A stretch of DNA of 64,000 nucleotides from Colias croceus (Eukaryota; Arthropoda; Insecta; Lepidoptera; Pieridae). The notes below the pieces were generated by a model. That model searched no databases. It worked only from the letters and a program-made list of their open reading frames with translations, and was not told where the DNA came from. The position numbers and the translations under genes were made by a program. How positions within the stretch are numbered: position 1 is the stretch's first letter; every line of letters starts with the position of its first letter. Of the stretch, positions 40,575-53,816 are shown piece by piece. The DNA lies in contig NC_059539.1 of the NCBI RefSeq assembly GCF_905220415.1, positions 11,594,001 through 11,658,000 of the forward strand, in the 5' to 3' direction.

Positions 40575-43500
40575 CACTTTCAATTCAATTCTTACACTAA
40601 TTATTTTTCCATTTTAATTACGATCATAAGCTTATCAGTTATCACCCCTTAGCGATATAAATCGTTCTTTTCCCTATAAGATATAATCGCAAATGTTTGC
40701 TAAAGCAAATTCCCACAATGCTAAGGGGTTAGTATGTTTGTCCGTGGGAGCGCCGGCCGGCTCGACCGCACGACATGCTTCAAGGGACCCGGTTCCCGAC
40801 TGGTTTATTCCACTTGTAACTGGAGACTGGAATGTATTTTATTATTAATTAACAAAGATGAGGCATACATAAAAATGTTATGTTAATTGACTTAGGTAAT
40901 TAATAAAAATGTTTTGTTAATTGACTTATGTAATTTACAGATACATAATTATAAATAACTTTCATTAATAACGCTGAATATTGTGATGAGATTTAGTTGA
41001 CTTGAGAAATAAATGTAATGAGATAGGAACTGTACCTATGTATTGTCCCAGCATAATTTCATATTTTAAGTACTTACACATACAGTTTGAACTTTGAACA
41101 GTAAAATTCAATAAAGTGAAGCAGTGAGCTTCGAGAGTATTTTTTATTTAACAATTCCTACAAAGTACAAAGAATGTTTAATGAAGGTCTGGAATGTTTG
41201 ATGCGATTCTGATACCACACCGGTCTACGGTCTATGTGAGTAATTTTTTTTATACAGGATCACCACAATTTCATAAGTGTATGATGCAATTACTTTATTA
41301 AAAGTACCTACCCTGTGGCCGGTATCATTCTCCAGCCCCAAGCAGAGTGTACCAAAGCTACTTACACCTGTGGGAGTAGGTACCACTGCCATGCGAATGA
41401 AACTGTGACGATTAACTCGGAAGTATCGAGTGAATGTATCGAATGTATCGACGGAATCGATACAGTAGTTTGTTTCCCAGAGGAAGGTCAACCCTTAAAG
41501 GTGTGGAAGCTTAGCAAATTTATTCGTGGTTTGGAGCGGTGGTATCTGGTTGTTGTTTATATCGGTTACTTAATTGTAAAAAATGTTATATAATGAAATT
41601 ATTTAAATACGAGAGAATTTGTAAACAAACAATTTCATTTTTAACTGACTTCAAAAAAGGAGGAGGTTATCAATTCGGCCGGTATATTTTTTTTTCAAGC
41701 AATGAAATAGGCATAGCTATACATTTAAAAGGTAATAAATAAGCTAAGATTTTTAAACTGAATTCTAACAATATAGCCGTTTAGCTAGAAGAAACAAAAA
41801 AAACTTTAATCAAAGTTCTAAATTATTTTTGTACCTTTGAAAAAAATCTAGCCGTCAATTTACCCTTCAGTTTATGTTAAATGTTTATGCCAAAAATAGA
41901 AGTTAGTATCTTAATTTATATTTATCGTATTCCTATAGCTATTGAACGTGACTCTGTCCGGGGTTCGCGGATGAAGTATGCGCGTATTATTTCGAAAAGT
42001 GGGTGACTATGATTTTTGGATTTCAATATTAAAATTTTAATTTTATTAAAAGTAAAAATGTCTTCGGAAAATCATAAATATTCATGCATGAAAAAAAAAA
42101 TACTTTTATTTCTAATATTTTAATATTTTTACAGGTAGTCCACTGAAATAATTTTAGTTTTAAACATCTCTGCAACATTTACAACTGAAGAGATATTACA
42201 AATTCTGACGTGACCGTAAAAAGACGAAGCATTAACATTATTTACATTTTCGATGAAATAAATACAAAATATTTTTCTTCGTCTTTTCCTCCTTTATATC
42301 TTTTACACATAGTTTATCTCAATACTGAAATCATAATAATGAATTCCCAAGAATGCCAAATCATAGATCACCCAGTCCAGGTGGCAAGGCAATGCGCGGG
42401 CGCACCGCGATCTATTTCCAGCGCAATTAAACGCTCACTCTACTGACTCAGATTTCCTTTACCGAGTCTCGCATTTCGCTATTAAAATGGTATTTAAATA
42501 TTGCTTAATTTTACCAGCTTTGGTTTACATTAATATGACGTTTTCTCTTACATACTTCAGTGAACAGACGGAAAATGACTTTCTTAAGATCACGTAAAGC
42601 TTTGAACAAGTATAGGGGAAAAGATAGTAGACGGAAAGCTCTTTAAGTTTAATAATAATAGGCATAATAGATTATGTAGGTCTTCATATTATATGAATTA
42701 TATATTATTATTGTATTTCTATTCTACATTTAGTTACACTACTAACTTTTATTGCTTATGATTCCTACAAAAAAACTGTATTTGTATTTTATTGGTATAG
42801 GTTGATTTAAACAGTCAATTAAATTTAACATAAATGTCAATATTTACTCTTCCTACACGGTTTACAAATAATTAATTATAGTGTTTTTGTTTACTAAACA
42901 ATTCGCTTTAAGGGTCAAACCTACACATAATATTTTAATCAAAGATGGCGCCAGATCTACGCTCCTACGCACATAACAGTTACATAGAACGTTTTTGAAA
43001 GTAATAGATAACATGTATTCTGTGGTAATAGCACAGATAATAATATAATACTATACTAGGCTTGATACTAGGTAATATTATGTAGCAATATGTAGACTAG
43101 AGCGATGAACGATTATGACGTGTTTATCCAACTGTGCCCAAAAAGAACAGATTGATCGACCACAGAAGGCGTCAGACAAATTTTATCCTCTTGCGGTGTG
43201 AATACGGTCAAACTTTGGATTTACGGGCGATGTTTCTTTAACAATATTTAGGTCTTCAAGAAAATAGTCTATTTATCTAAGAAAATCTCTTATCTACAGT
43301 ATAGTGTCTGCTTTCCACATTTATTTTTTATTATCTTCTTATTTTTAATTGGGTTGGAATCTCCTTAATTCTCAAAATAATATGCCAATATGCTTTGAAC
43401 ATTGAACATGCTATGAATACGACGTCTCTTCTGTAAAAGACTTAGTATATCTTAATGTTTATAACACGGACCTTCACAACTGCTACAGTAATATGAAAAG

Positions 43501-45218
43501 CTCACAATCACATCCGAGACCAAAGTCCTGTAACCCACGCACAAGGAAGTTTTAACAAAACAATGGAATAACGAAATAGCTAAGTGGAAATGCGTTTTAG
43601 AGCAAAACTTCCTCTGCTTATGCGTTTCATTTCCTCCATATTTGCAGGTGTGAATGGCTGAGCTATTTTCTAAATGTTACCGGAATCACTAACCTATGTG
43701 GTAGTATGTTGTTGGGTTGGGTTACCAAACAAAACGTAATATTTTATGACGATACGTAATAGGATATAAGATGTCTAGATTAATCGTAGTTATAGGTGCT
43801 AGTTATTACTTGCGATTCGATATAAATTTTTTTTGTGTTTATCTTCAGACTGAAGTAAAAATCTCTAAAAAAGTTGAGTCTTACCCGGCTGAATTAAAAA
43901 GTCATATGAATTATTTATGCAACCTAACTTTTAGAATTCTACACAGAAAACGGTGCTATATGCTCTCTTACAAATAAATAAAGCAATGATTGTAATGATT
44001 GTTTGTTGAAAAAATTAACTCTCCTCTGGCAATAATCAAGTATCACCTTATTCGCAATGTTAATATTATTGAGGTAAGCGACCTAAATGAAGGATTTCGT
44101 TTAAACCCACGGTTTGTTTGAACTGTGTGATGTTAGACAGAAACTCAAATTCCAGTGGCGAATGTTAAATGGAATACCTTAATAACACATTTTATTGGTT
44201 CAAGTTCTACTTCTCAATTCGTAGTACCTACATTATTATTTTGATCCGATTTATGTGATTCTTCTCAGAAAAGAAAGCATCAAAAGTAAGTGAAAAAATA
44301 TACCACAAAATTTGCAGAACTGGTATTTAAAGGGGGAAAATTGAAAATTAAACATAAAGAATTGTTTTTATGTTAAGTTCATGGCATTCTGTACATAAAA
44401 TCATTAACTAATAAACTGATTTTGAAATTTATTTTGCTACCAGTAAGGTAATATTTACCGAGTAATATCAATTATAACTTAGATACATATTTCTTATCCC
44501 AGGTCAATCCAGGTAAAACCGGGACAAGAGGCTAGTCATCTACCGTTATCTCACATAAGTGGCATCATAATGTTTACAAGGAAACAAAACAATGGCCCAT
44601 CAGCCGCTCCTCGTCATGCCGTGTGGTCACTGTAATCATCGCTCCATTCGATATTATGTCATGGATGTAAAAATGTACATATTTTCAAAATATGGAACCA
44701 AAAGCAGTATTTTAGAAGTTAAATAATGCGTGATGGGTATTGTTTAAAGAAGGAAAAAAAATCATATTTTCGATAAAAAATGTTTGAGATTTCGGGAAAT
44801 TGAAAAGAATTTAATTTAAAAAGTATTTTTTGGAACCTAACCATCAAAGGTTTAGTTTAAATACATTATTTACAAACAAAAAAAATCTTTATTACAATTG
44901 ATTCCTATAGTAATAAGTCACATATATTGTAAAAACAAAACAAATATTTCAAATAATTAAAATTAATAGCTGAGTTATTTGCACGCTTCAGAAAACAATG
45001 GTAGTTTGAACAAAAAATCTGCTATTTGTTAGAGGTCATTCTGAATAAATCATTCCTATAGAGATTTATTTATGTACATCATTTTAAATTCATATTAACA
45101 TTGTTATAGGTATATAGGCACCTATACATATTATATATAGACTATAAATATATTTGATTTTTCTTTGTTCTGCCAGCGACTGTAACTTTTTATTTCTCAA
45201 AATGAAATTACTATATTA
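40575..45218. other. Gene-free stretch
   Basis: AT-rich DNA. Notable bits: a GC-rich patch near 40744-40770, a Cys-rich frame at 41330-41520 that I cannot assign, and a GACTTCAAAAAAGGAGGAGG repeat at 41639-41690, a block I know as common in insect genomes. No gene is supported. Confidence 0.45.
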
Positions 45219-45220
45219 TA

Positions 45221-45790
45221 GTTCAGGATACATCGCCCATTTTTGCAAGTGACTACTATCAAGCTGATTTTCCGTTTGTAGCTTTATTTTGATGAGACAC
45301 CGAATAATTTCGTGTACGAAACTCTCGATTGTGGTAGCTAACAGAGATAACAAGGATAAAATTTTTTGATTTGATGGTTCTCAAATATTCATTACGCAAT
45401 TTGTAGGACAATATGTCTGTTGAATTATATAAACATTAATTAAGTGAAAACAAAAAAATCAGCTTGTTAGTAATCATTTATGATGACCTCGTTATCGATA
45501 CACTTTGGAAAGGGGGACTCTTTGAACCAACCATAGATTTTGTAGGACAAATATTTTTTCGAATAATTTAGGTAATTATCTTGAGATTGAACAAAAAAAA
45601 ATTCAGTTAGTAATAAATATTTGAGAACCATCAAATCCTCATAAAAAAATTTTATCCTTATTATCTCTGTTAGCTACCACAATCGAGACTTTCGTACACG
45701 AAATTATTGGGCGTCTCATCAAAATAAAGCTACAAACGGAAAATTAGCTTGATAGTAGTCACTTTCAAAAATGGGCGATGTATCCTGAAC
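45221..45790. mobile_element. Long-TIR MITE with TA target duplication
   Basis: Arms of about 175 bp (45221-45398 and 45608-45790), roughly 95% alike, begin GTTCAGGATACATCGCCC. TA flanks both ends, as in Tc1/mariner insertions. The 210-bp centre has no coding frame. The long arms would form a strong foldback structure. Confidence 0.85.
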
Positions 45791-45972
45791 TAATAAGTTT
45801 GCCCAGATTAAAATTATTATATATGCATAACTTCAGGCGTTAATATATAATTTATAACATTTCAGAACACGTAAGAATGTAGAAAGAAAGTCATAACATA
45901 AGCATTCATAACTACCAACGAATAAAAATCGTAGTCAACTACTCCAAATATATCACTATAATATTAGAGGTA

Positions 45973-46132
45973 TAAAACAGTCGCTTACTCTGTCCCTATG
46001 TATGCTTAAATCTTTAAAACTACGCAATAGATTTTGATTTATTATATAGGGTGTGGGAATTCGGTTTTTAATAGATAGGGTGATTCAAGAGGAAGGTTTT
46101 AGTAGATATATAACTTATGGTAAGCTAGTTAA
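45973..46132 (-). mobile_element. Short repeat, family E, second copy
   Basis: Matches 8100-8284, sharing GGGTGATTCAAGAGGAAGGT and the GGTAAGCTAGTTA end. Internally rearranged: GATTTTGATTTATTATATAG replaces the corresponding block. Confidence 0.6.
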
Positions 46133-46142
46133 TATATAAATT

Positions 46143-46368
46143 ACTAACTTTCCACCTGCGGCTTCGCCCGCGCAGTCAAAGAAAAACCCGTATAGTTCCC
46201 GTTCCCGTAGGATTTCCGGGATAAAATCTATCCTATTTCACGGGGTAAAAAGTAGCCTATGTAATATCTCTGTACCAAATTTCATGCAAATTGGTTCAGT
46301 AGTTAAAGCGTGATTGAGTAACAGACAGACAGACAGAGTTACTTTCGCATTTATAATATTAGTATGGA
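46143..46368 (+). mobile_element. Short repeat, family B
   Basis: Close copy of 26146-26381, from ACTAACTTTCCACCTGCGGC to TATAATATTAGTATGGA. It abuts a family A copy without spacer. Confidence 0.75.
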
Positions 46369-46548
46369 CTAGCTTTCGCCCGCGACTCCGTCCGCGCGGA
46401 AAAATTAAGAAAAATAAAAAAAAAAATTTTCTACGTATTTTTCCAGGATAAAAAGTATCCTATTTTATGCCCAGGATAATAAGGTATAATTATACCAAGT
46501 TTCATCGAAATCGAACCGTTAGTTTTCACGTGATGCCTGAACATACAC

Positions 46549-46613
<65 letters not shown>

Positions 46614-46735
46614 AATTTTTTTAATCACATATTTGGGCTTGGTATCGATCCAGTAACACCCCCTGCTATTTATTTTTTCAATATTTTCAATGTACAGAAT
46701 TGACCCTTCTACAGATTTATTATATGTATAGATAA
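46368..46735 (+). mobile_element. Short repeat, family A, internally deleted
   Basis: Starts ACTAGCTTTCGCCCGCGACT directly at the end of the family B copy. The block present at about 34236-34405 of the other copy is missing. It includes the long (CAGA)n run. The 3' sequence beyond CAATATTTTCAATGT is shared with 34646-34680. Confidence 0.7.
46551..46610. repeat. (AGAC)15 microsatellite
   Basis: Sixty bases of uninterrupted AGAC units inside the family A repeat. Other copies hold shorter runs, so the tract has expanded here. Confidence 0.9.
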
Positions 46736-47334
46736 CATTTCAGAACAGGTAAGAACGTATAGAGTCATAACTTTAGCATTTATAACTATCGATTATTACA
46801 TAATATATTAGTAGCCTATAAACACCTATCCAAATTCTCTAAATATCCTAACTATTTCCAACTAATTACATCACGTAACATCCGCATTTTTAAGGACACT
46901 TAGGGCCCCAATCACGCGTCCTGGCATCCTCTCGGAGCCAGGATGCGGCACTGTTTATGGTCAAATAGTCGGATTGTTCCACAGGAACTTGGGATCCATT
47001 GCATAATGTGTGGATTGAATTGATATGGCTATGGGAAAGAGAGGCACGCGTATTGGTACCTATGCTTTGTTCCTGTTTTGTTCCTTGTTTATAGATATTA
47101 CTTACCGCCTTTTCCTAGTGGTTGCGAACCGCGAGGTATGACAATTGAAATTGAAATTATGGAATAGCCATTCTGACTTAGTTTTATCTTAAAGTTTTGA
47201 AGACTTACTACAAAGGTATTAAAATAAAAGAAAAAGCTTTTAAGGAAACACCGACAGGCGTTTCTAAACTCCTATCTTTTAATTATCATTGACATTTTGT
47301 GACTAAAATATATATCAGATTATCTCTCATAATA
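46736..47334. other. Gene-free stretch
   Basis: No gene. One imperfect hairpin, GCATCCT...AGGATGC, lies near 46923-46944. Confidence 0.4.
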
Positions 47335-47336
47335 TA

Positions 47337-47763
47337 CAGGGTGTCCCAAAAAGTAGTGATGAACGGAAGCTGGGAGGTAGAGGACCTAGAGGGCTATCCG
47401 AATCACATGTGATTTTATTTTGTTACGGGCCCTTGAAGTGGTGAACATACTGGGTAATTTTATCTTTCTTGGCATTTAATTTTTTTTTATTCCATTCAAA
47501 GATCTAACGATAGTAAATGTTAGCACACTGAATTGGCCTATCTTTCAGCTTAGCAAACAAAAAAAAATCAAGCATCTAGCGCAATAATTGACGTCACCAT
47601 GAGTGAAAATATCATCGTACTCGGCGATAGGTGAAAATTGAAAAAAAACGTCATAACTCCGAAAATACGAAAAATCGCGTAACATACATGGGGTTGATTC
47701 GGATAGCCCTCTAGGTCCTCTATCTCCCAGCTTCCGTTCATCACTACTTTTTGGGACACCTTG
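47337..47763. mobile_element. Mariner-type MITE with TA target duplication
   Basis: Imperfect inverted repeats of about 70 bp begin CAGGGTGTCCCAAAAAGTAG (left) and CAAGGTGTCCCAAAAAGTAG (right, inverted), flanked by TA (47335-47336 and 47764-47765). CAGGGTGTCCC termini are typical of mariner elements. At 427 bp with no transposase frame it is non-autonomous. Confidence 0.85.
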
Positions 47764-48774
47764 TATAACATTATTGAGTTTATTACAATAACCCAGTTCT
47801 TTCTAACTCACCAGACGTATGACAGCCGTAAAATGTGCCGATTAAAACTGTTTGAACAACTGCGTCTGAATGCTATAGCATTCTTGTAATATTTGCTCTA
47901 AATAAGGGTAGCAATGGACTTCCAAGAAGCACTCATGCGGGTGTTAATGAGTGACTATAAAATGGTGTCTGGTAGAGGGAGTCATAAATTGCTATTAGTT
48001 TAGTGTCTGCGAGAAATTTAGTTATAGCAAGTAAACGATACATAAAGATTGCGTTTCAATAAATATTGTAGATTCATATTTTGTTAATTTAAACTTGGCT
48101 ATCTCCCAAACAATAACACTGATTTGATTCAAAAAGCTTTCTCCAATATAAATAATAATGTTATGGAACCTACTTAAAATAAAAAAAAATGTTTAAAATG
48201 TGCCATACCCGGTTATAAACAATTTATCGGTTATCGTAAAAAAAGGACAGGAGGAAATTAGACATAAGTGATGATTTTTACAAAAATTTTTACTTGTTCT
48301 TAAAGTATCCATCCTTCATGTTTATAAAACGTTTTTGGTAAACATTATTGTTCAAATCTTTTTTAATAATAAAGTTTAGTGTATTATGTTCACGAATCAT
48401 ACATAAACACATCTTTTATGCTTAAAATAAAACGATATTATTTTGATGGTTTTCAATACAATAGCAGGAAGGTCGATTGATAAAGTCAAGGAGGTATTTT
48501 ATCTTAGTACTAAATGCACTTAATTACATATTTCGATTGTTATGTTTTTTAATTTTTTGTCTTATAAATACCGAGAATATGATGTATCAATGTTCTTTTT
48601 GTCGAAATAATGCAATGAGTTCTTTATTTCTATTTCTTAATTGGCTTACCTGTGGAGTTAGATAATGAATCGAAGGTTATGTAGGTACTGGGCATAATAC
48701 TATTTTTAACAACTCGGAGACTATTTAAAGTCATGTTCTTCAGATCCAACGATAAGGATGGTGCTAATCTATAC

Positions 48775-48943
48775 TTATACACTAATATAGAGGTACTACC
48801 TAATAATATTATAAAGCTGAAGAGTTTGTTGTTTGTACGCGCTAATCTCAGTAACTACTGGTCCGATTTGAAAAATCCTTTCGGTGCTAGAATAGCTCAT
48901 TTATCGAGAACGGTGCGAGTACCTACCGCGGAGCACAGCTGGT
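48775..48943 (-). mobile_element. Short ACTAG repeat, family C, minus orientation
   Basis: Contains TAACTACTGGTCCGATTTGA and ends GAGCACAGCTGGTA, the decayed counterpart of the CACAGCTAGT terminus. Confidence 0.65.
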
Positions 48944-50610
48944 ATATCTATACTTACATGCTGCAAGGTGGTGGTTGTCCTTAATAGTTACTTAATATGT
49001 AGATTGGAAGGCCGAAAACATTTTATAATAAGCGTATAACTACCTGGTTATTCATGCAAAAACTTAACTGATTACTTCAATATCACAGCATCATAACTTC
49101 ACAATTTCGATGATCACATGTTTGCATAGAAAAATGAAAATTCACTCAATTGTTTTTCCTAAGGTACCTATTTCTAAAACAAATAATTTCCACATCATTA
49201 ATGAATCATATCGCTTCTATTGTTTGTTATAAGTACGCTTATTTATCGCTGACTAAAACCGTGCATAATCAAATGGAACGAGGGATTGGTGTGTTATTAT
49301 ATCAATAACTAAGGCATGTAAAATGTGTCACAGTCCACAGAGCAAATACAAAATTGATAAAAAGTATATTCTCGAAAATATTATTGGTATGTGTACCTAC
49401 CTCAAAAATGGAATAATTCTGCATTGATTAAGATCAGATTTAGGGAAGATTATTTTGACAGCTTCAAACATTGTTTCAACCTTTTCCCTCCCTTTTTCAA
49501 CAAACTCTTCTATATTTTGTATCTATCTATCTGACCATAATGTGCCAAAGTAAAGTTGGAAAAACAAGACTCCAAGAGTAACAAACAAATGAAATTGAAC
49601 CTACTACAAACTACCAATTTCGGTTTTCGGCTAGTAAGTTAATTATCTAAAAATAGATCCGGGATGCATCCGGAAAGCGAGCATCGGAAACGCTGTTTTG
49701 TCCATTGAAACTTGAACTTGTAAAACTAAATGAATTATGTAACTGTTACATGACACGAAATGCTTTCGATCTTTGAAGTTAGATACTGAAATAAATGTCA
49801 TGAGTTCACAATATTGTGTATAGAGCATACGTGATATTTTTGCGTTGTTTATAATGATCTGGTAAAAGGTTAACGAACAGAATTTCCATCTTGTTCCAAA
49901 TACTGCAGGATTCATTGCGAATTTATTCAATTGTATCTGTAAAATTGGTAAAAATGAGACTTGTTGAGTTTGTTTGTTATTTCATTTTATATAAATATCC
50001 TCTTTCTAATGTATTTACAAAAAACAAGGTAATTAAAAAGGAGTACTGTTTCATGTTTAAGAACTATCCGAAAACGATTGGAGAAACACCAATATTTATA
50101 ACATTGGTTGTTGTTAGTGCCAACTGCCAGGATGCAATAACCTTCGAACATGATATCATAATATGTGGATCCCAAAATCTCTCTAAGATGTTCTAGAAGC
50201 TTCTACACATAAATATCTATTAGATGACTTAAGACAAACGTGCTATAATTTGCGCATCATTTTTGGACTTTAGTAAAAAATCCTCATATTTAACATTACC
50301 TTGGTTGGGTACACGCATGTTTCACGGTCAGCGTGTGCTGGGTGAGTCAGCGTCACGGTTCGACTGTCACCAGCCTCCGTGACTTACTGGTACGCCAGAA
50401 TTATAAGCCCGCCATTTTCACATTTTGTAGCGCGCGAAGATGCTCTGAACAAAGACCTTGAAGATTCCCTTGACTGTAGTTTTTTGAAAAATAATAAAGA
50501 AAATGTAAATCGTACCTACCTTATTAATTATTATTTAATCATCCAGTTTTTTTTAGAATTCAGAGATGATGCCAATGGAAACAACAGCTTATTATTATAT
50601 CATAATATAA

Positions 50611-50660
50611 CTAGCTACGTTTCGCGGTTTCACCCGCGTGGCATTCTACAGAAAGGGTCT
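50611..50660 (+). mobile_element. Fragment of a short ACTAG repeat
   Basis: ACTAGCTACGTTTCGCGG, then TTTCACCCGCGTGGCA, is the terminal part of family C; the rest is missing. Confidence 0.5.
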
Positions 50661-51074
50661 CGTTATTTTAATATTACCTACCTATACTACTTGTGAAACT
50701 TACAGTCAAAGAAAATGAAACTTCTGGAATCGTTACCGAACTACGTTTGACATAATATCCTTTAAATTATGCAATTGAAACTTAATTACTATATAAACAA
50801 AACCCGTTGTTAATCCGATAGCAATTGCTCATATCATATTTACAGCCTTTACAGGATATAACATTAGAAAGTACATTATGTAAAGGCAGGAAGGAATCCA
50901 GTAGTGTTTCCTAGTGATCGTGAGAATTGCAACCAACACGACAGTGGGTTAGTGAGGCGTGGAACAAAGACTTGCTAATTATTATGTTCTAGCGCCGATT
51001 CTGGATAATTTCTCTGTATTTCTTTCAACTGTTCAAAGGCGTTTTTAATTAATAACTCAGCCCCCGGAATCACA

Positions 51075-51099
51075 GACACAATAGAAAATCTATTGTGTC
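51075..51099. repeat. Short perfect hairpin
   Basis: GACACAATAG and CTATTGTGTC pair around a 5-base loop, next to a second GC-rich symmetrical stretch (GGCCCGATCGGGCC). Confidence 0.7.
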
Positions 51100-53100
51100 G
51101 TGGCCCGATCGGGCCGCTGGGGGCTCAATGGGTAGACTTCAATAAACGGAGGAGGATATCAATTGGAACTTAAAATCGAAATGATCGATTTATTCCGATA
51201 ATTATCGTTATTAATAGATTAAAAAACAAATATTGTGAGACAGAAAAACAAACATCCTTGTGATAAAGTTTTACTCTTAAAACTAATTGCTATATTATAG
51301 ATTTCGCACTGTTATAAATGATCCGGTACCATTACTATTAGACACGATGATGGTTACGTATGATAAATAACATCTCTTTCCACACTAAGTACTAATAACT
51401 TCTATTTGTGTAGTTTTATTGCACAAAATGCGGGATATCTGGTCGTACATCATTTTATGTGGAATCGGGAAGTCTGTAAAGCGTGACTGTCAAGGGTGTG
51501 CTTGCAATTGGGAGTTCCCGGATGTGTAACGGTTGATGGACTTTTGTGTTTTGGACTTTATTTGTGTTTAATCGCTTGCTAGATTTATTTTGTGGTAGAA
51601 GCGATCATTCATTGTCAATTTTTTTTTTTGCAAAACCTGCTGATTGATTCCGTATGAAATCTTTGTTGTCCAGAAACCACGCGTGTCAAGCGATTGGTGT
51701 TCCATCACAGTGTTCCATATTTATTCTGTGGTAGTTGCAATCATTGGAAAATTAAGCACCTTATAGATTTCTCTTTCGTGCAAAAACTGCTGATTGAATC
51801 CGTATATAAATTATAATCTGGTTTAACACAATATATTCTACATTTTGTCCAAAAGCCACGCGTATCATGTGATGTAGTTGCTGTATTGTTTTAAAATTAA
51901 AAGGTAATAATAAGCACGGTTTGGGATATAACTTCTAATTTTTTCAAATATGTATGTATTTTAGAACGTTGAGAGGTTGTTTCTATTTGCGAAACTACCA
52001 AGTAAAACTAAAACACGATTGAAAAACTAAAGCATATCGCCTATCGAGCACGTGATCGCTTGGGTAAGAACCGTAACAACACTATTATAATATTTACATA
52101 CGAATACGTGCATTGTGTGGTGTGACGAGCGCTTCCCTTTTGTTCTTGGAATGAACAGAACAATGGAATATCAGTTTAGAATTTAGTGGTGGAATAGAAT
52201 TGTTAAATTTTTAATAATTGGCAGGGAAGTAGGAATGATTTGAATGCATTTTGCATACCGTGATAAAGCGCTAATCGAATGCGGCTTTATGCACAATAAA
52301 TACCTAGACCTCCTAGTTATTTAAGTAGAATCTAGATTAGTTTATTATTCTAAAAATAGTTCTACGTCTAAACGTCGATGGAGATAGAATGATTAACAAA
52401 TAGGTTTGATTGGTATCAGATTGCAAATTCAGACTCAAACAAAAAAATAGTTTCCTAAAAATCGACCATATCGTTAGATCAAAATTATTTTTAGCAAAGT
52501 ACCTAATTTTTAAAATATAAATTCCTCTCAATTTTTTACACACACTGTCGTGCTTGAGAGAAGCCATCCACCCAATACCGCAGTAAAGAGATCACTTTTA
52601 TTTTAATCAGATTATTAGAGTCATCTTTCATAACAATTTGATAGGTAACATAATACATGAAGACTAGTGGTCAATACAGGTTTCACTTGACACGGTGAGA
52701 ACTGTATAACCGCAGTTTTAAAGAATTCATATAAAAACTGAACGATGAATTAAATTAATTAAAACTGACGTCGAATTAAGTTTTTTGTTAAGAGATCTTG
52801 AATTCTTGAGAATTGATAAGCGTTGTGCTTAATTGTTATGTTATTATCGGTATTATAATTTCAAATTAGTTCGTTTTGTTATTATCATAATTTTAAGTAC
52901 AAACTACATACCTAGATAGGTATTTTAAGGAATAGATTTTTGTAATTAATGTTATTACATATTACCTAGATTGGTTGATTGATGCTTTAGTTCCCATATT
53001 TTAGCGATAGATTTATCATTTACTTAAACGCAATAAACAATAACCAAAACATTTCTTACCTATCAGGCATAAAAAAAATTCTGCCGTTTTGTGGTCGTTG

Positions 53101-53247
53101 CATACTGCATACCTATTTGATAGATACCTACCTATTTATGCAAGTAATACAAATAATACAAGTAAGTAAAACAAGTAATACAAGTAAGTAAAAGTTGCAT
53201 AAATAGGTAGGTACCTATTTAATAGATACCTACCTATTTATGCAAGT
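53101..53247. repeat. Cluster of direct and inverted short repeats
   Basis: AGATACCTACCTATTTATGC plus AAGTA occurs twice as direct repeats, with an inverted copy (TTGCATAAATAGGTAGGTA) between, separated by ACAAGTAATACAAGTAAGTA units. It reads like a foldback cluster without coding content. Confidence 0.65.
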
Positions 53248-53569
53248 AAAGAGGAAAAGAGAATTTGGTAAATAAACTCAAATGTTTTCGAGTATCTTCG
53301 TAATGTTTACGTAATTCAGTTAATACGGTAAAAATGTTCTGATACTTTCTGGTTGAGTGAAGGAAATCAAAGCTTGTACGATTCTTCGTAACACTAAAAC
53401 AAAGCAAATCGAAGTATTTCTTTGATGTAGGGATCTAACACACGGTCTACAGACCACACACAGTTCCTTTAAATAAAGTGACTTCCGTTCATAACGCCTA
53501 ATATGATCTGATTAGAATTCACGCACCATTACATTTGAATTGAAAACAAACTTCAGGACACGGACGCAT

Positions 53570-53816
53570 ATTATGAACGCGTTGCATCGACTCGCGCGCA
53601 GCCTCTAGCGGGGGCAAGGCACGCCGCGCGGCGTGCATTGTTTTTCATTCCGCGCCGAACCTTCGTGCGCGACACACGCGTCGCGTCGTTTGTCGTATCG
53701 TGCGCTTCCGATTTATTTTGTGCGTGTTTAACTCTGTGACATGTGCTTTGGAATTGATTGAGTGACCGCCCTGGAGGGCTGATTAGTGCTTATTGTTATC
53801 GGAATATTTTTATTTG
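53570..53816 (+). promoter_or_regulatory. CpG-rich block ending in a strong splice donor: candidate promoter and 5' exon
   Basis: A GC- and CpG-rich block around 53575-53710 (CGCGTCGCGTCG, CGCGCCG) stands out in a very AT-rich region and contains an 18-bp perfect palindrome at 53619-53636. It is followed about 110 bp later by TTTG|GTAAGTACAG, an excellent donor at 53816/53817. This is what a promoter with a non-coding first exon looks like. No second exon was found inside the window. Confidence 0.4.

Larger units (their letters stand above)
47766..53559. other. Gene-free stretch with a few repeats
   Basis: No gene is supported. It holds family C fragments at 48775-48943 and 50611-50660, a hairpin at 51075-51099 and a cluster of 'acctacctatttatgcaagt' repeats at 53101-53247. 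Confidence 0.45.

Noticed and set aside
46551..46610. CRISPR-like regular repetition
   Set aside because: A plain 4-bp microsatellite within a eukaryotic repeat; there are no spacers.
46467..46703. ORF with (DRQT)n repeats
   Set aside because: It is a translation of the AGAC microsatellite and surrounding repeat.
49083..49105. miR-2-like seed TATCACAG
   Set aside because: Only the seed matches; no hairpin precursor is evident around it.
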